A stretch of 64,000 bases of DNA from Mesorhizobium caraganae. GTDB taxonomy: Bacteria; Pseudomonadota; Alphaproteobacteria; Rhizobiales; Rhizobiaceae. The stretch spans positions 1,426,001 to 1,490,000 of the forward strand of contig NZ_JAFCGY010000001.1 of assembly GCF_016836705.1 (NCBI RefSeq). The letters run 5' to 3'. A program made the translations under genes and the position numbers. Numbering within the stretch: the first letter of the stretch is position 1; each line of letters opens with the position of its first letter. The notes beneath the pieces are model-generated. The model searched no databases. It was not told the origin of the DNA and was given only the letters and a program-made list of their open reading frames with translations. This document shows positions 1 to 9,193 of this stretch, piece after piece.

Positions 1-390
1 GGCACGACGCTCCTGTCGATCCGCAAGAGGCTTGCCGACACCACCGTCGAATTGCCGTCAGGCGGCTCGATGATGATCGCCGGCCTGGTTCGCGACGACG
101 TCCGCCAGGCAGTCTCGGGTCTGCCCGGCCTTGCCAAGATCCCGGTGCTCGGCACGTTGTTCCGCAGCCGCGATTTCGTCCGCAACGAAAGCGAGCTGGT
201 GATCATCATCACGCCCTATCTGGCGCGGCCGGTGGCGCGCAACGACCTGGCCAAGCCGGACGACAATTTCAACGCCGCCGGCGATGGCCCGGCCATGTTC
301 CTTGGCCGCGTCAACCGCGTCTACGGCACCATGCAGACCGACAAGCCCAACGGCCGCTACCACGGCGTTGTCGGCTTCATCTACAAGTAA
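1..390 (+). CDS. cpaC: Flp/Tad pilus secretin CpaC (RcpA), 3' end only
   Basis: The gene enters from the left edge, so only its last 129 codons are visible. They carry the C-terminal part of a type II/IV secretin: the VELPSGGSMMIAGLVRDD stretch, then LAKIPVLGTLFRSRDF and ESELVIIITPYLARPV, the usual closing strands of the outer-membrane barrel. CpaC multimers form the outer-membrane channel through which the Flp pilus leaves the cell. It is followed 13 bases later by cpaD and then cpaE, cpaF, tadB and tadC on the same strand, the standard cpa/tad order, which makes the assignment firm. The 5' part and start lie outside the window. Confidence 0.93.
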   Translation, partial: GTTLLSIRKRLADTTVELPSGGSMMIAGLVRDDVRQAVSGLPGLAKIPVLGTLFRSRDFVRNESELVIIITPYLARPVARNDLAKPDDNFNAAGDGPAMFLGRVNRVYGTMQTDKPNGRYHGVVGFIYK

Positions 391-403
391 GCGGGGAGCG
401 GAC

Positions 404-1141
404 ATGTCTCAGTCAGCATCGAAGGCAATGGCGGTCGCCGCAACAGTGCGGTCCGGTGGTGCCCGGATCCGCCGATCGGCAATACCGATCCTGGCGATCG
501 CGATCGCGGCCTCGCTCGCCGGTTGCGCCAAGCGCGACAGCATCACGGTTGGGGCAATCCCCGATGACTATCGCACCACGCATCCGATCGTCATTGCCGA
601 GAAGAACCAGAAGATCGACCTTCCGGTCGGCGCCGGTGATCGCGGCATGACCGGCTCGCAACGCGACACGCTTCTGGGCTTCCTCGACGGCTACGACAAG
701 AGCGCTGCCCCGGCGCTGACGATCGCGACCCCGATCGGCTCGGCCAACGAGGTGGCAGCGACTGCCGCGGCGCGCGATTTCGCCAGGCTGGCGATTGCCA
801 GCGGCATCAAGCGAAACCGGATCGTCGTTACCTCCTATCAGTCAGTTTCCCCGGAAGCCTCGGCGCCTATCCGCGTCTCCTATATTTCGGTGAGAGCCCA
901 GACCGACAAATGCGGGCGCTGGCCCGAGGACTTGTTCGAGACCTCGGAAAACAAGCACTACGCCGATTACGGCTGCTCGTCTCAGAACAACCTCGCCGCG
1001 CAGCTCGCCAATCCGGCCGATCTGCTGGGGCCAAGAAAGTCGACCGATATCGACGCCGAGAACCGCGGTGCGGTGATCGACGTCTATCGCGGTAGGGGTA
1101 TTTCGGACGAGTTCCTCGGCAATTCGGAAGTGACGTACTAG
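404..1141 (+). CDS. cpaD: Pilus assembly lipoprotein CpaD
   Basis: A 245-residue protein with a long N-terminal signal region ending in a lipobox SLAGC, with the lipidated cysteine at about residue 41, so it should be an outer-membrane lipoprotein. CpaD proteins accompany the CpaC secretin in Tad pilus machines. After the signal the sequence SITVGAIPDDYRTTHPIVI is typical of the family. The ATG at 404 was chosen because it sits 13 bases after the cpaC stop behind a GGGGAGCGG Shine-Dalgarno stretch; the frame is open further upstream but overlaps cpaC. The function of CpaD is known mainly as secretin support and stability; nothing in this sequence suggests a different role. Confidence 0.9.
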   Translation: MSQSASKAMAVAATVRSGGARIRRSAIPILAIAIAASLAGCAKRDSITVGAIPDDYRTTHPIVIAEKNQKIDLPVGAGDRGMTGSQRDTLLGFLDGYDKSAAPALTIATPIGSANEVAATAAARDFARLAIASGIKRNRIVVTSYQSVSPEASAPIRVSYISVRAQTDKCGRWPEDLFETSENKHYADYGCSSQNNLAAQLANPADLLGPRKSTDIDAENRGAVIDVYRGRGISDEFLGNSEVTY

Positions 1142-1189
1142 GAGCGCCAGTCCCGCGTGGAGACCGGAAAGAGAAGTCACGGAAAGAGC

Positions 1190-2479
1190 ATGACGATGAG
1201 CAATCTTGCCTACGACGCGCCCGTAGACGGCGGCGACAGCTCGCAATCAGATATTGCCGCGATGCAGGCGCTGCGGCCGGTCCCGCGTATTTCGATCCAG
1301 GCATTTTGCGAGACCGAAGGTGTCGCGCATCCGGTGGAGCGAGCCGGCGAGGATCGCCGCATGGCGAAGGCGCATCTGAAAGTGCATATGGGCGGCATCG
1401 CCACGGCGATCGAATTCTACCAGTCGGCTCCCACGCCGAACCTGATCCTGCTGGAATCGCGCAGCGAACCGAAGCAATTGCTGGAGCAGCTTGCCCAGCT
1501 TTCAGAATATTGCGATCCCTCCTCGAAAGTCGTGGTGATCGGCCACTACAACGATGTCGGGCTTTACCGCGAACTTATCCGCTTCGGTATTTCCGAATAT
1601 GTCATCGCGCCGGTGTCGATGGCCGATGTCGTCTCCGTGGTGTCGTCGATCTTCGTCGATCCGGAAGCCGAGCCGATCGGCCGCTCGCTCGCCTTCATTG
1701 GCGCCAAGGGTGGTGTCGGCTCCTCGACCATTGCCCACAATGTGGCGTGGGCGATGTCATCGCTGTTCAAGTCGGAAGTGGTCGTCGCCGATCTCGACCT
1801 GGCTTTCGGGACGGCCAACATAAATTTCGACCAGGACCCGGCGCAAGGCATCGCCGAAGCCGTGTTTTCGCCCGAACGCGTCGACGAGGTCTATCTTGAC
1901 CGGTTGCTTGCCCAGTGCGCCGAGCATCTGTCGTTGCTTGCTGCGCCCTCCACTCTGGAGCGGGTCTACGACTTCGATCCCGAGGCCTTCACACAACTCA
2001 TCGACACCGCGCAGCGCAGCGTGCCGCTGCTGGTGCTCGACGTCCCCCATGTCTGGACCGGCTGGACCAAGAACACACTGATGAAGGCCGACGAGATCGT
2101 CATCACGGCGACACCGGAACTGGCCAATCTGCGCAACACCAAGAATATGGTCGATATGCTGACGCGGCTTCGCCCGAACGATGCGCCGCCGAAGCTCATC
2201 ATCAATCAGGCCGGGGTGCCGAAACGACCCGAAATATCAGCTTCCGACTTCGCCGAGCCGCTCGGCATCACGCCGATGTCGGTGATCGCCTTCGACCCGT
2301 TGCTGTTTGGAAACGCCGCCAACAACGGCCGCATGCTGGGCGAGATGGATGCCAAGAGCCCGGTCGTCGGGATGATCAATGAAATCGCGCATGTGCTGAC
2401 CGGTCGCAGCGAAATCAAGGCCAAGAAGAAGGCAGGCCTTGGCGGCCTGCTCGGCAAGCTCTCGCGTAACAAGAAATGA
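1190..2479 (+). CDS. cpaE: Pilus assembly protein CpaE (receiver-like + MinD/ParA-type ATPase)
   Basis: A 429-residue protein with two parts. Residues about 60-160 resemble a degenerate response-regulator receiver fold (LILLESRS, VVVIGHYNDVGLY, YVIAPVSMADVV). From about residue 170 there is a MinD/ParA-type ATPase with the deviant Walker A motif KGGVGSST and the VVADLDLAFG motif. CpaE proteins are cytoplasmic and localise the Tad machine to the pole. I chose ATG 1190, which has GGAAAG about 6 bases upstream; the GTG at 1157 in the same frame would add 11 residues, and ATG 1196 is a further alternative. The gene lies between cpaD and cpaF in the expected order. Confidence 0.9.
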   Translation: MTMSNLAYDAPVDGGDSSQSDIAAMQALRPVPRISIQAFCETEGVAHPVERAGEDRRMAKAHLKVHMGGIATAIEFYQSAPTPNLILLESRSEPKQLLEQLAQLSEYCDPSSKVVVIGHYNDVGLYRELIRFGISEYVIAPVSMADVVSVVSSIFVDPEAEPIGRSLAFIGAKGGVGSSTIAHNVAWAMSSLFKSEVVVADLDLAFGTANINFDQDPAQGIAEAVFSPERVDEVYLDRLLAQCAEHLSLLAAPSTLERVYDFDPEAFTQLIDTAQRSVPLLVLDVPHVWTGWTKNTLMKADEIVITATPELANLRNTKNMVDMLTRLRPNDAPPKLIINQAGVPKRPEISASDFAEPLGITPMSVIAFDPLLFGNAANNGRMLGEMDAKSPVVGMINEIAHVLTGRSEIKAKKKAGLGGLLGKLSRNKK

Positions 2480-2508
2480 CGCTTCTCAAGCGGAATTGGT
2501 AGTCGATC

Positions 2509-4020
2509 ATGTTTGGTAAAAGAGGCTCCGACGACGGCAGCCGGTCCATCCCGGAATTCCGTCAGCCAGCACCCTCGCCCGCGGCGCCGGCGGCTGCAAA
2601 GCCCGCGGACACGGCCGTTCTTTCCCGGCCCGCCGCAGCGTCGCCGTCTGCTGCGCCGGCAATGCCACCCGCTCGCCGCGCTGTTGAGGCGCCGCCGATG
2701 GCGCCGGAGCCGGCAAGAAAGGTCCAGCGCGAACGCAGCGAGACCTACTACGACACCAAGAGCCAGGTCTTCTCCGCGCTTATCGACACCATCGACCTGT
2801 CGCAGCTCGCCAAGCTCGATCCCGAGAGCGCGCGCGAGGAAATCCGCGATATCGTCAACGACATCATCGCCATCAAAAATTTCGCAATGTCGATTGCCGA
2901 GCAGGAAGAGCTGCTCGAAGACATCTGCAACGACGTGCTGGGCTACGGCCCGCTGGAGCCGTTGCTTGCTCGCGACGACATCGCCGACATCATGGTCAAC
3001 GGCTCCAAGAACGTCTACATCGAAGTCAACGGCAAGGTCGAACAGACCGGCATTCGCTTCCGCGACAATCAGCAACTGCTCAACATCTGCCAGCGCATCG
3101 TCAGCCAGGTTGGCCGCCGCGTCGACGAATCGAGCCCGATCTGCGACGCCCGCCTACCCGACGGTTCCCGCGTCAACGTCATCGCCCCGCCGCTGTCCAT
3201 CGACGGCACAGCGCTCACCATCCGTAAGTTCAAGAAGGACAAGCTGACGCTCGATCAGCTGGTCAAGTTCGGCGCCATCTCGCCGCAGGGCGCCGAGATC
3301 CTCAAGATCATCGGCCGCGTCCGCTGCAACATCGTCATCTCCGGCGGTACCGGCTCCGGCAAGACGACGCTGCTCAACTGCCTGACCAACTATATCGACC
3401 GCGAGGAACGCGTCATCACCTGCGAGGACTCGGCCGAACTGCAACTGCAGCAGCCGCATGTGGTGCGTCTCGAAACCCGCCCGCCCAATCTCGAGGGCGA
3501 AGGCGAGGTGACCATGCGCGACCTGGTCAAGAACTGCCTGCGCATGCGGCCCGAACGCATCATCGTCGGCGAAGTGCGCGGACCGGAGGTCTTCGACCTG
3601 CTACAGGCGATGAACACCGGCCATGACGGTTCGATGGGAACGATCCACTCCAACAGCCCGCGCGAATGCCTGAACCGTATCGAATCGATGATCGCCATGG
3701 GCGGCTATTCACTGCCGCAGAAGACCGTGCGCGAAATCGTCGTCGGCTCCATCGATGTCATCATCCAGGCAGCACGCCTTCGCGACGGGTCGCGCCGCAT
3801 CACCCACATCACCGAGGTGATCGGCATGGAAGGCGACGTCATCATCACGCAGGATCTCGTGCTCTATAACATCAAGGGCGAGGACTCGAACGGCAGGCTG
3901 CTGGGCGAGCATGTGTCGACCGGCATTGGCCGTCCGCATTTTTGGGATCGCGCCCGCTACTATGGCGAGGAACAGCGCCTCGCCAATGCGCTGGAATCGA
4001 TGGAGAAACGCGCTGACTGA
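2509..4020 (+). CDS. cpaF: Tad pilus secretion ATPase CpaF (TadA)
   Basis: A 503-residue GspE/VirB11-type hexameric ATPase that powers Flp pilus extension at the inner membrane. The first roughly 75 residues are a Pro/Ala-rich linker. Visible motifs are Walker [10 protein letters not shown] near residue 280, the Asp-box area around [17 protein letters not shown], Walker [10 protein letters not shown] near residue 350 and the His-box [17 protein letters not shown]. Length is normal for the family. The gene starts 29 bases after cpaE and is followed by a palindromic element before tadB. Confidence 0.95.
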   Translation: MFGKRGSDDGSRSIPEFRQPAPSPAAPAAAKPADTAVLSRPAAASPSAAPAMPPARRAVEAPPMAPEPARKVQRERSETYYDTKSQVFSALIDTIDLSQLAKLDPESAREEIRDIVNDIIAIKNFAMSIAEQEELLEDICNDVLGYGPLEPLLARDDIADIMVNGSKNVYIEVNGKVEQTGIRFRDNQQLLNICQRIVSQVGRRVDESSPICDARLPDGSRVNVIAPPLSIDGTALTIRKFKKDKLTLDQLVKFGAISPQGAEILKIIGRVRCNIVISGGTGSGKTTLLNCLTNYIDREERVITCEDSAELQLQQPHVVRLETRPPNLEGEGEVTMRDLVKNCLRMRPERIIVGEVRGPEVFDLLQAMNTGHDGSMGTIHSNSPRECLNRIESMIAMGGYSLPQKTVREIVVGSIDVIIQAARLRDGSRRITHITEVIGMEGDVIITQDLVLYNIKGEDSNGRLLGEHVSTGIGRPHFWDRARYYGEEQRLANALESMEKRAD

Positions 4021-4038
4021 CGCATCTGGAGGTTGGAA

Positions 4039-4129
4039 GCAATTCCAGGAAAAGTGTGAAGCGGTTTTCCGTCCGGAATTGCGTCAAAACAAAGAGATAG
4101 GACGGGTCGCCGTTTCTTTGAAACGGCGA
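4039..4129. repeat. Bipartite palindromic intergenic element, copy 1 (cpaF-tadB)
   Basis: Hairpin 1 spans 4039-4082: arms GCAATTCC and GGAATTGC outside, GGAAAA and TTTTCC inside, around GTGTGAAGCGG. Hairpin 2 spans 4107-4129: TCGCCGTTTC and GAAACGGCGA around a 3-base loop. The same two-hairpin plan, with different stem sequences, recurs at 36611, 55889 and 58241. It separates cpaF from tadB within the tad operon, so the two hairpins would lie in the tad messenger RNA. Confidence 0.85.
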
Positions 4130-4151
4130 AATGCGCTAGGGACCAAGGTTG

Positions 4152-5165
4152 ATGTTCGGAATTGACACCACCGTACTGGCGTTCATCGTGCTCGCCGGCT
4201 TCAGCGCCGGCGCGGTCGCCTATGCCTTCCTGTTCACCCAGATGAACAACGAGAAGCAGGCCGGCAAGCGGCTCGAGACGATCAAAGCCGCCGAGACCGA
4301 TCGTTCGGTCGTCAAGGCTTCACGCGACCGTGTCGCGGAGACGGCCAAGCGGCGCAAATCCATCCAGGATTCACTGAAACAGCTCGACGAAAAGCAGAAG
4401 ACCACCGAACGCGTTGTCAACAAGCCGCCGCTGAAGGCCCAGCTCCGTCAGGCCGGTATGCAGGTCTCGATAGAGCGTTTCTATCTGTACTCCCTCGTTT
4501 GCGGCATCGCGCTGACGGCGCTTGCCTATTTCGCCGGTGCGCCGCTGCTGGTCTTGCCAGGCGCGCTGCTGGCCGGCGCGCTCGGCCTGCCCCGCTGGTT
4601 CGTCTCGCTTCGCCGCGCGCGCCGGGTCAAGGCGTTCCTCAACGAATTTCCCAACGCCCTCGATATCATAGTGCGCGCCGTCAAGTCCGGCCTGCCGCTC
4701 AACGACGCCATTCGCCTGATCGCCAATGAATCGCCGGAGCCGGTCAAGACCGAGTTCCGCCGCATCGTCGATTCACAGCAGGTTGGCATGTCCATCCCCG
4801 ATGCCACCTTGCGCATGGCCGAAACCATGCCATGCAGCGAGGCAAGCTTCTTCGGCATCGTCATCCAGATCCAGTCGCAGGCCGGCGGCAATCTCTCCGA
4901 GGCGCTGGGCAACCTTTCGCGCGTGCTTCGCGATCGCAAGAAGATGAAGGCCAAGGTCCAGGCGCTGTCGATGGAAGCGAAGGCCTCGGCCGTCATCATC
5001 GGCGCGCTGCCTTTTGTCGTCGCCCTTCTCGTCTACCTGTCGAGCCCGAATTACATCATGCCGTTGTTCACCACCAGCACCGGCAATCTGATCCTCGGCT
5101 GTTCCGGCGTCTGGATGTCGATCGGCATTCTGGTGATGCGCAAGATGATGAACTTTGAGGTTTAG
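4152..5165 (+). CDS. tadB: Tad pilus inner-membrane platform protein TadB
   Basis: A 337-residue integral membrane protein with the T2SSF fold. An N-terminal transmembrane segment is followed by a charged cytoplasmic part, a membrane pair around residues 110-150 (ALTALAYFAGAPLLVLPGALLAG), the conserved ALDIIVRAVKSGLPLNDAI region and two C-terminal membrane helices. TadB pairs with TadC to form the inner-membrane platform on which the CpaF ATPase acts. Start chosen at ATG 4152; a TTG immediately upstream at 4149 is in frame and would add one residue. Confidence 0.92.
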   Translation: MFGIDTTVLAFIVLAGFSAGAVAYAFLFTQMNNEKQAGKRLETIKAAETDRSVVKASRDRVAETAKRRKSIQDSLKQLDEKQKTTERVVNKPPLKAQLRQAGMQVSIERFYLYSLVCGIALTALAYFAGAPLLVLPGALLAGALGLPRWFVSLRRARRVKAFLNEFPNALDIIVRAVKSGLPLNDAIRLIANESPEPVKTEFRRIVDSQQVGMSIPDATLRMAETMPCSEASFFGIVIQIQSQAGGNLSEALGNLSRVLRDRKKMKAKVQALSMEAKASAVIIGALPFVVALLVYLSSPNYIMPLFTTSTGNLILGCSGVWMSIGILVMRKMMNFEV

Positions 5166-5205
5166 GCCCGACTTCGGAAAGCTCGAACGAAAAGACTGAA
5201 AACGA

Positions 5206-6222
5206 ATGACAGACCAAGTCGTCAAATCGCTGACCGATCCTGCCTTCCTGATCGCATTGCTGGTCGGCATCGCGGTGTTCGCGACCGTCTTCACGCTGCT
5301 GCCGGCCTTGGGCGGCGATCAGCTCAAGGCGCGCATGAAATCGGTCGCGCTGGAGCGTGACGAACTGCGCGCCAAGCAGCGCGCGCGGCTGGCCGACGAA
5401 GCCGACCGCCGCCGCAAGGGCCTGCGCGAGGAACAGTCTGTCGGCATGCGCAACATCGTCGACAGGCTGGACCTGCGGCGTGCGCTGGCCGATGAAGGCA
5501 CGCTGCAGAAGCTCAAAGTGGCGGGCTTTCGTGGCCAGAACCCGCTGACGCGCTTCCTGTTTTTCCGCCTGGTCCTGCCCTTTGTCGGTTTCGCGCTGGC
5601 GGCGATCTATCTGTTCGTGCTCGGCGGGCTGCCGGACCGGCCGGCTTTCGTGAAGCTGTTCGTCTGCATCCTTGTCGCCTATGCCGGTTTCTACGCGCCG
5701 ATCCTTTACGTCAACAACCGTGCCGCCAAGCGCAAGCAGTCGATCCAGCGGGCGTGGCCGGATGCGCTCGACCTGATGCTGATCTGCGTCGAGTCGGGCA
5801 TGTCGGTAGAGGCTGCAATGCGCAGGGTCGCCGATGAGATCGGCTCGCAGTCGGTGGCGTTGGCGGAGGAGTTCGTGCTGACCAATGCCGAACTCTCTTA
5901 TCTGCAGGAGCGCAAGCAGGCTTATGAAAACCTCGCGGCTCGTACCGGCCTGGAATCGGTGAAGTCGGTGTCCCAGGCGCTGGTCCAGGCCGAGCGTTAC
6001 GGCACGCCCGTTGCGCACGCATTGCGCGTGCTGGCATCGGAAAGTCGCGACATGCGCATGAATGCGGCCGAGAAGAAGGCCGCCGCCCTGCCGCCGAAGC
6101 TCACCGTGCCGATGATCCTGTTTTTCCTGCCGGTGTTGTTCGCCATCATTCTTGGACCGGCCGGCATGCAGGTCAGCCAGCGCGGCATCTTCGGTGACCA
6201 GCACAATTCCTCGAGCCAGTAG
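5206..6222 (+). CDS. tadC: Tad pilus inner-membrane platform protein TadC
   Basis: A 338-residue T2SSF-family membrane protein, the usual partner of TadB. It has an N-terminal transmembrane segment, a charged cytoplasmic stretch, two central hydrophobic segments (FVGFALAAIYLFVLGGLP and VKLFVCILVAYAGFYAPIL), the conserved PDALDLMLICVESGMSVEAAMRR region, and a C-terminal helix (MILFFLPVLFAIILGPA). It begins 40 bases after tadB in the same operon. A terminator-like hairpin follows it. Confidence 0.92.
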   Translation: MTDQVVKSLTDPAFLIALLVGIAVFATVFTLLPALGGDQLKARMKSVALERDELRAKQRARLADEADRRRKGLREEQSVGMRNIVDRLDLRRALADEGTLQKLKVAGFRGQNPLTRFLFFRLVLPFVGFALAAIYLFVLGGLPDRPAFVKLFVCILVAYAGFYAPILYVNNRAAKRKQSIQRAWPDALDLMLICVESGMSVEAAMRRVADEIGSQSVALAEEFVLTNAELSYLQERKQAYENLAARTGLESVKSVSQALVQAERYGTPVAHALRVLASESRDMRMNAAEKKAAALPPKLTVPMILFFLPVLFAIILGPAGMQVSQRGIFGDQHNSSSQ

Positions 6223-6242
6223 GCTTCGTTGCAGCCATGCGA

Positions 6243-6281
6243 AAGAGCCGCGTTGCCGATGCAATGCGGCTCTTGGATTTT
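6243..6281 (+). terminator. Putative terminator after tadC
   Basis: Inverted repeat AAGAGCCGC (6243-6251) and GCGGCTCTT (6266-6274) with a 14-base loop, followed by a T-rich stretch. It lies between the convergent tadC and tadD genes and could serve tadC; the T-run is interrupted, so termination is inferred from shape and place only. Confidence 0.6.
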
Positions 6282-6321
6282 CAGCTTTGATGTGGATGGA
6301 TTTTGGAGGTGTATTCGGCGC

Positions 6322-7143
6322 TCAGTTGGTCGCCGGCTTGCCCTTGTCCTGATCCTTGAGCTGGCTCCACGCGTTCTGCTGGGCAAGCATCTGACGAAGG
6401 TAGGCCACATTGGCTTGCGCCTGTTCGGGCGAAAGCTCCTGCGAGGCGATCTTCTCGGCCTCGTCGAAACGGCCCTGAAGTCCCACGACCAGCGCCAGAT
6501 TCTGGCGCACCCGGCTGTCGGCGTTCGGTTGCTGGGCGGCCGAGCGCATATAGGTCTCGGCGGTTCGCAGATCGCCTTCCAGCACATAGGACATGCCGAG
6601 ATTGGAAAGGATCGACGGCTCGTTTGGCTTGAGGTCCAGCGCCTTGCGGTAATCCTGGCGCGCTTCATCTTTCTGGCCGATCTGGTCGAGGATGGCAGCC
6701 TCGGCCGACATCAGCCGCCAGTCCGGATATTCCGGTGTCTGCGCCCGGCGCACCGCGTCGAGCGCGGACTCGAACTGGCCGTTGGCGGCGAGCGCCTTGC
6801 CATAGGCGGCGAGCACGTCGCGATCCTTGGGGTAGGCGATCGCCAGCTTGCGCATCACGGCAAGCGACTGGTCGGCATCGCCGTCCATCTGCAGCGCCGC
6901 CGCAAAATTTGTCGCCAGCCGTTTGTCGTTGGGATTTTTTGCGTAGGATTCGCCAAGCCGCGTGGTCGCGCTGTGCAACTCGTTGGCCGACATGGTTTCC
7001 AGCGGTTTGCCGCTGGTGCGCCCGATCGAGCCGGTCGTGAGCTTGCTGGTTCCGCACCCGGCAACACCGGCCGCGAGCGCCATCAGCAACGCCGTGGTGA
7101 CCAGCCGTTTGCCCTTGACGTTCATCCTGCGGTCGGTAGGCAT
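6322..7143 (-). CDS. tadD: TPR lipoprotein TadD, Flp pilus assembly
   Basis: A protein of about 273 residues with an N-terminal lipoprotein signal (LMALAAGVAGC) followed by tetratricopeptide repeats (for example DVLAAYGKALAANGQFESALDAVRRAQ and PSILSNLGMSYVLEGDLRTAETYMR). TadD-type lipoproteins are required for Tad pilus assembly. It lies on the opposite strand and converges on tadC. The start is uncertain: ATG 7143 has GGAGAG about 10 bases upstream, ATG 7125 gives a shorter signal peptide but poor Shine-Dalgarno spacing, and the frame stays open further upstream. Confidence 0.85.
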   Translation of the reverse strand: MPTDRRMNVKGKRLVTTALLMALAAGVAGCGTSKLTTGSIGRTSGKPLETMSANELHSATTRLGESYAKNPNDKRLATNFAAALQMDGDADQSLAVMRKLAIAYPKDRDVLAAYGKALAANGQFESALDAVRRAQTPEYPDWRLMSAEAAILDQIGQKDEARQDYRKALDLKPNEPSILSNLGMSYVLEGDLRTAETYMRSAAQQPNADSRVRQNLALVVGLQGRFDEAEKIASQELSPEQAQANVAYLRQMLAQQNAWSQLKDQDKGKPATN

Positions 7144-7384
7144 CGGCACGGGGCTCTCCATTCCTGCGCGCGGCCATTGCGTGGCCGTCTTCACTCCCCC
7201 AGAAATATTCTGTTAACCCTAACGGATAGTTAAAAAGTGGCCCGTTGAGATCGGTACGCCGCCCGCCGGAAGCCATTGGCTTGGCATTTTCCTATGCTTG
7301 GCCTCTGTGCATAGAGGTTGAAATCATTCGACGTCCCTGTCAGGTGACTGGGGACGACTTGCAAGCCTGCGCGGAGACCATCGA

Positions 7385-8746
7385 ATGCCCGTCGAACTCG
7401 TCGAGACACTAAACACTGCCTTGCCCGTCCATCTGGTCGCGAGGGATGGCCTGGAGGCCTTGGGGCTTTCGCCTTCCACGATCACCTGGGCGGCCGCCAA
7501 CGGCTTTTCCGGCGAAGCCGGCAGGACACTCGCCGTGCCCGGCGAAAACGGCGCGCTTGCCGGCGCTCTGTTCGGCATCGGCGAAGGCGAGGGCGCGCTG
7601 GCCATCGGTGCGCTGGCGAGAGCCCTGCCGGAGGGCGACTGGCACCTTGCCTCGGCGCATGCCGAGCCGGAACTCTCGGCCATAGCCCTGGTTCTCGGCG
7701 GCTATGTCTTCACCCGATACGGCAAGAAACCAGGCAAGGTATTGCGCTTTGCGATGCCGTCCGGCGCCGATGCGGGCCGTGTCCGCCGCATCGCCGACGG
7801 CGTCTTCCTGACGCGCGATCTCGTCAATACGCCGACCAGTGACATGGGACCGGACGAGTTGGAAAAGGCCGTGCGCGCCTTGGCGGCGACACACAAGGCC
7901 GAGGTGTCGGTGATCAAGGGCGACGATCTGCTCAAGCAGAATTTTCCGATGATTCATGCGGTCGGCCGCGCCTCCGTCGGCGCGCCGCGCCTGATCGACA
8001 TGATTTGGGGACGGGCCGATGCGCCGAAGGTGACGCTGGTCGGCAAGGGCGTCTGTTTCGACACAGGCGGCCTCGATATCAAGCCGTCGTCGGGCATGCT
8101 GTTGATGAAAAAGGATATGGGCGGCGCCGCCAATGTGCTGGGCCTTGCCTCGATGATCATGGCTGCCGGGTTGAAGGTAAGGTTGCGCGTCCTGATCCCG
8201 GCGGTTGAGAACTCGATTGCCGGCAATGCTTTCCGGCCTGGCGATGTGCTGACCAGCCGCAAGGGCACCACCGTCGAGATCGGCAACACCGATGCCGAAG
8301 GGCGGCTGGTGTTGGCGGATGCACTAGCGCTGGCCGATGATGAGGAGCCTGAACTGTTGATCGACATGGCGACGCTGACCGGCGCCGCGCGCGTCGCGCT
8401 CGGTCCCGATCTGCCGCCTTTCTACACCGGCGACGAAGCGCTGGCGTCCGAATTGGTGGCGGCCTCCGTTGCCGTCGAGGATCCGTTGTGGCGCATGCCG
8501 CTGTGGCGGCCCTACGATGCCAGGCTGGCCTCGAAGATCGCCGACATCAACAATGTCACCACCGACGGCTTTGCCGGTTCGGTCACCGCGGCGCTGTTCC
8601 TGAAACGCTTTGTCGAGCGGACGCCGGGCTGGGCGCATTTCGACATCTTTGCCTGGAATCCGTCCGACCGCCCCTACGGCCCTGCCGGCGGCGAGGCGCA
8701 AGGCATCCGTGCGCTGGAGCGGATCATTTCGAGGCGCTATGCCTGA
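7385..8746 (+). CDS. M17-family leucyl aminopeptidase
   Basis: A 453-residue cytosolic metallo-aminopeptidase of family M17. The dinuclear-zinc and catalytic segments are visible: VGKGVCFDTGGLDIKPSSGM with the following MKKDMGGAA, and the family signature NTDAEGRLVLADAL. The first roughly 130 residues form the non-catalytic N-terminal domain. Length is slightly shorter than classical PepA (about 500), matching the rhizobial 'leucyl aminopeptidase family' branch, so no gene symbol is given. Its promoter region is shared with divergent tadD. Confidence 0.92.
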   Translation: MPVELVETLNTALPVHLVARDGLEALGLSPSTITWAAANGFSGEAGRTLAVPGENGALAGALFGIGEGEGALAIGALARALPEGDWHLASAHAEPELSAIALVLGGYVFTRYGKKPGKVLRFAMPSGADAGRVRRIADGVFLTRDLVNTPTSDMGPDELEKAVRALAATHKAEVSVIKGDDLLKQNFPMIHAVGRASVGAPRLIDMIWGRADAPKVTLVGKGVCFDTGGLDIKPSSGMLLMKKDMGGAANVLGLASMIMAAGLKVRLRVLIPAVENSIAGNAFRPGDVLTSRKGTTVEIGNTDAEGRLVLADALALADDEEPELLIDMATLTGAARVALGPDLPPFYTGDEALASELVAASVAVEDPLWRMPLWRPYDARLASKIADINNVTTDGFAGSVTAALFLKRFVERTPGWAHFDIFAWNPSDRPYGPAGGEAQGIRALERIISRRYA

Positions 8747-8816
8747 GGTCGAGAGGCATAGCGCCCGGCCTCCAAACTGAAACGGAACCGAAACAATTTG
8801 CCGTCATGCTCTGGCG

Positions 8817-9167
8817 ATGTCGATTTCGATGCGCCCGAGCCAGGCCATGCGACTGTGGCAGCAGGTGATGCTGTCGCAGGTGCGCGGTGGCGCGCCCGAT
8901 CTCACCATGCGCCAGACGGCGATCCTGTTCACCATCTATCTTGACCCGCCGCCGCATACAGTGCGCGGCCTAGCAGCCCGCCTCAACGTCACCAAGCCGG
9001 TCATCACCCGCGCGCTGGATACGATGGGCGCGCTGAAGCTGGTGTCGCGCCATCGCGACGAGCTGGACAAGCGCAACGTGCTGATCCGACGCACTGTCGA
9101 AGGCGCGCTCTTTGTCGAGCGCTTCGGCGATGGTATCGTTGCCCGGGCGCTTGAGCTGCCCATCTGA
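8817..9167 (+). CDS. MarR-like winged-helix regulator
   Basis: A 116-residue protein with a winged helix-turn-helix of the MarR type: LTMRQTAILFTIYLDPPPHTVRGLAARLNVTKPVITRALDTM, followed by the wing (LVSRHRDELDKRNVLIRRT). It is shorter than most MarR proteins, lacking the long first and last dimerisation helices, so ligand response cannot be inferred. It sits between the aminopeptidase and an NlpC/P60 hydrolase with a short gap on each side and may be co-transcribed with both. Confidence 0.75.
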   Translation: MSISMRPSQAMRLWQQVMLSQVRGGAPDLTMRQTAILFTIYLDPPPHTVRGLAARLNVTKPVITRALDTMGALKLVSRHRDELDKRNVLIRRTVEGALFVERFGDGIVARALELPI

Positions 9168-9193
9168 CCATACCCAATAGCTGGATTGCTGAT

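Noticed and set aside
5068..6264. Long antisense open frame opposite tadC
   Set aside because: High GC creates long complementary frames. The sense strand has clear T2SSF motifs, and the antisense product is Arg/His/Gln-rich with no recognisable fold.
8784..8808. GGAAC upstream of the MarR-like gene as an EcfG promoter
   Set aside because: The base pair 18 positions downstream is TG, not TT, and no shifted spacing gives GTT.
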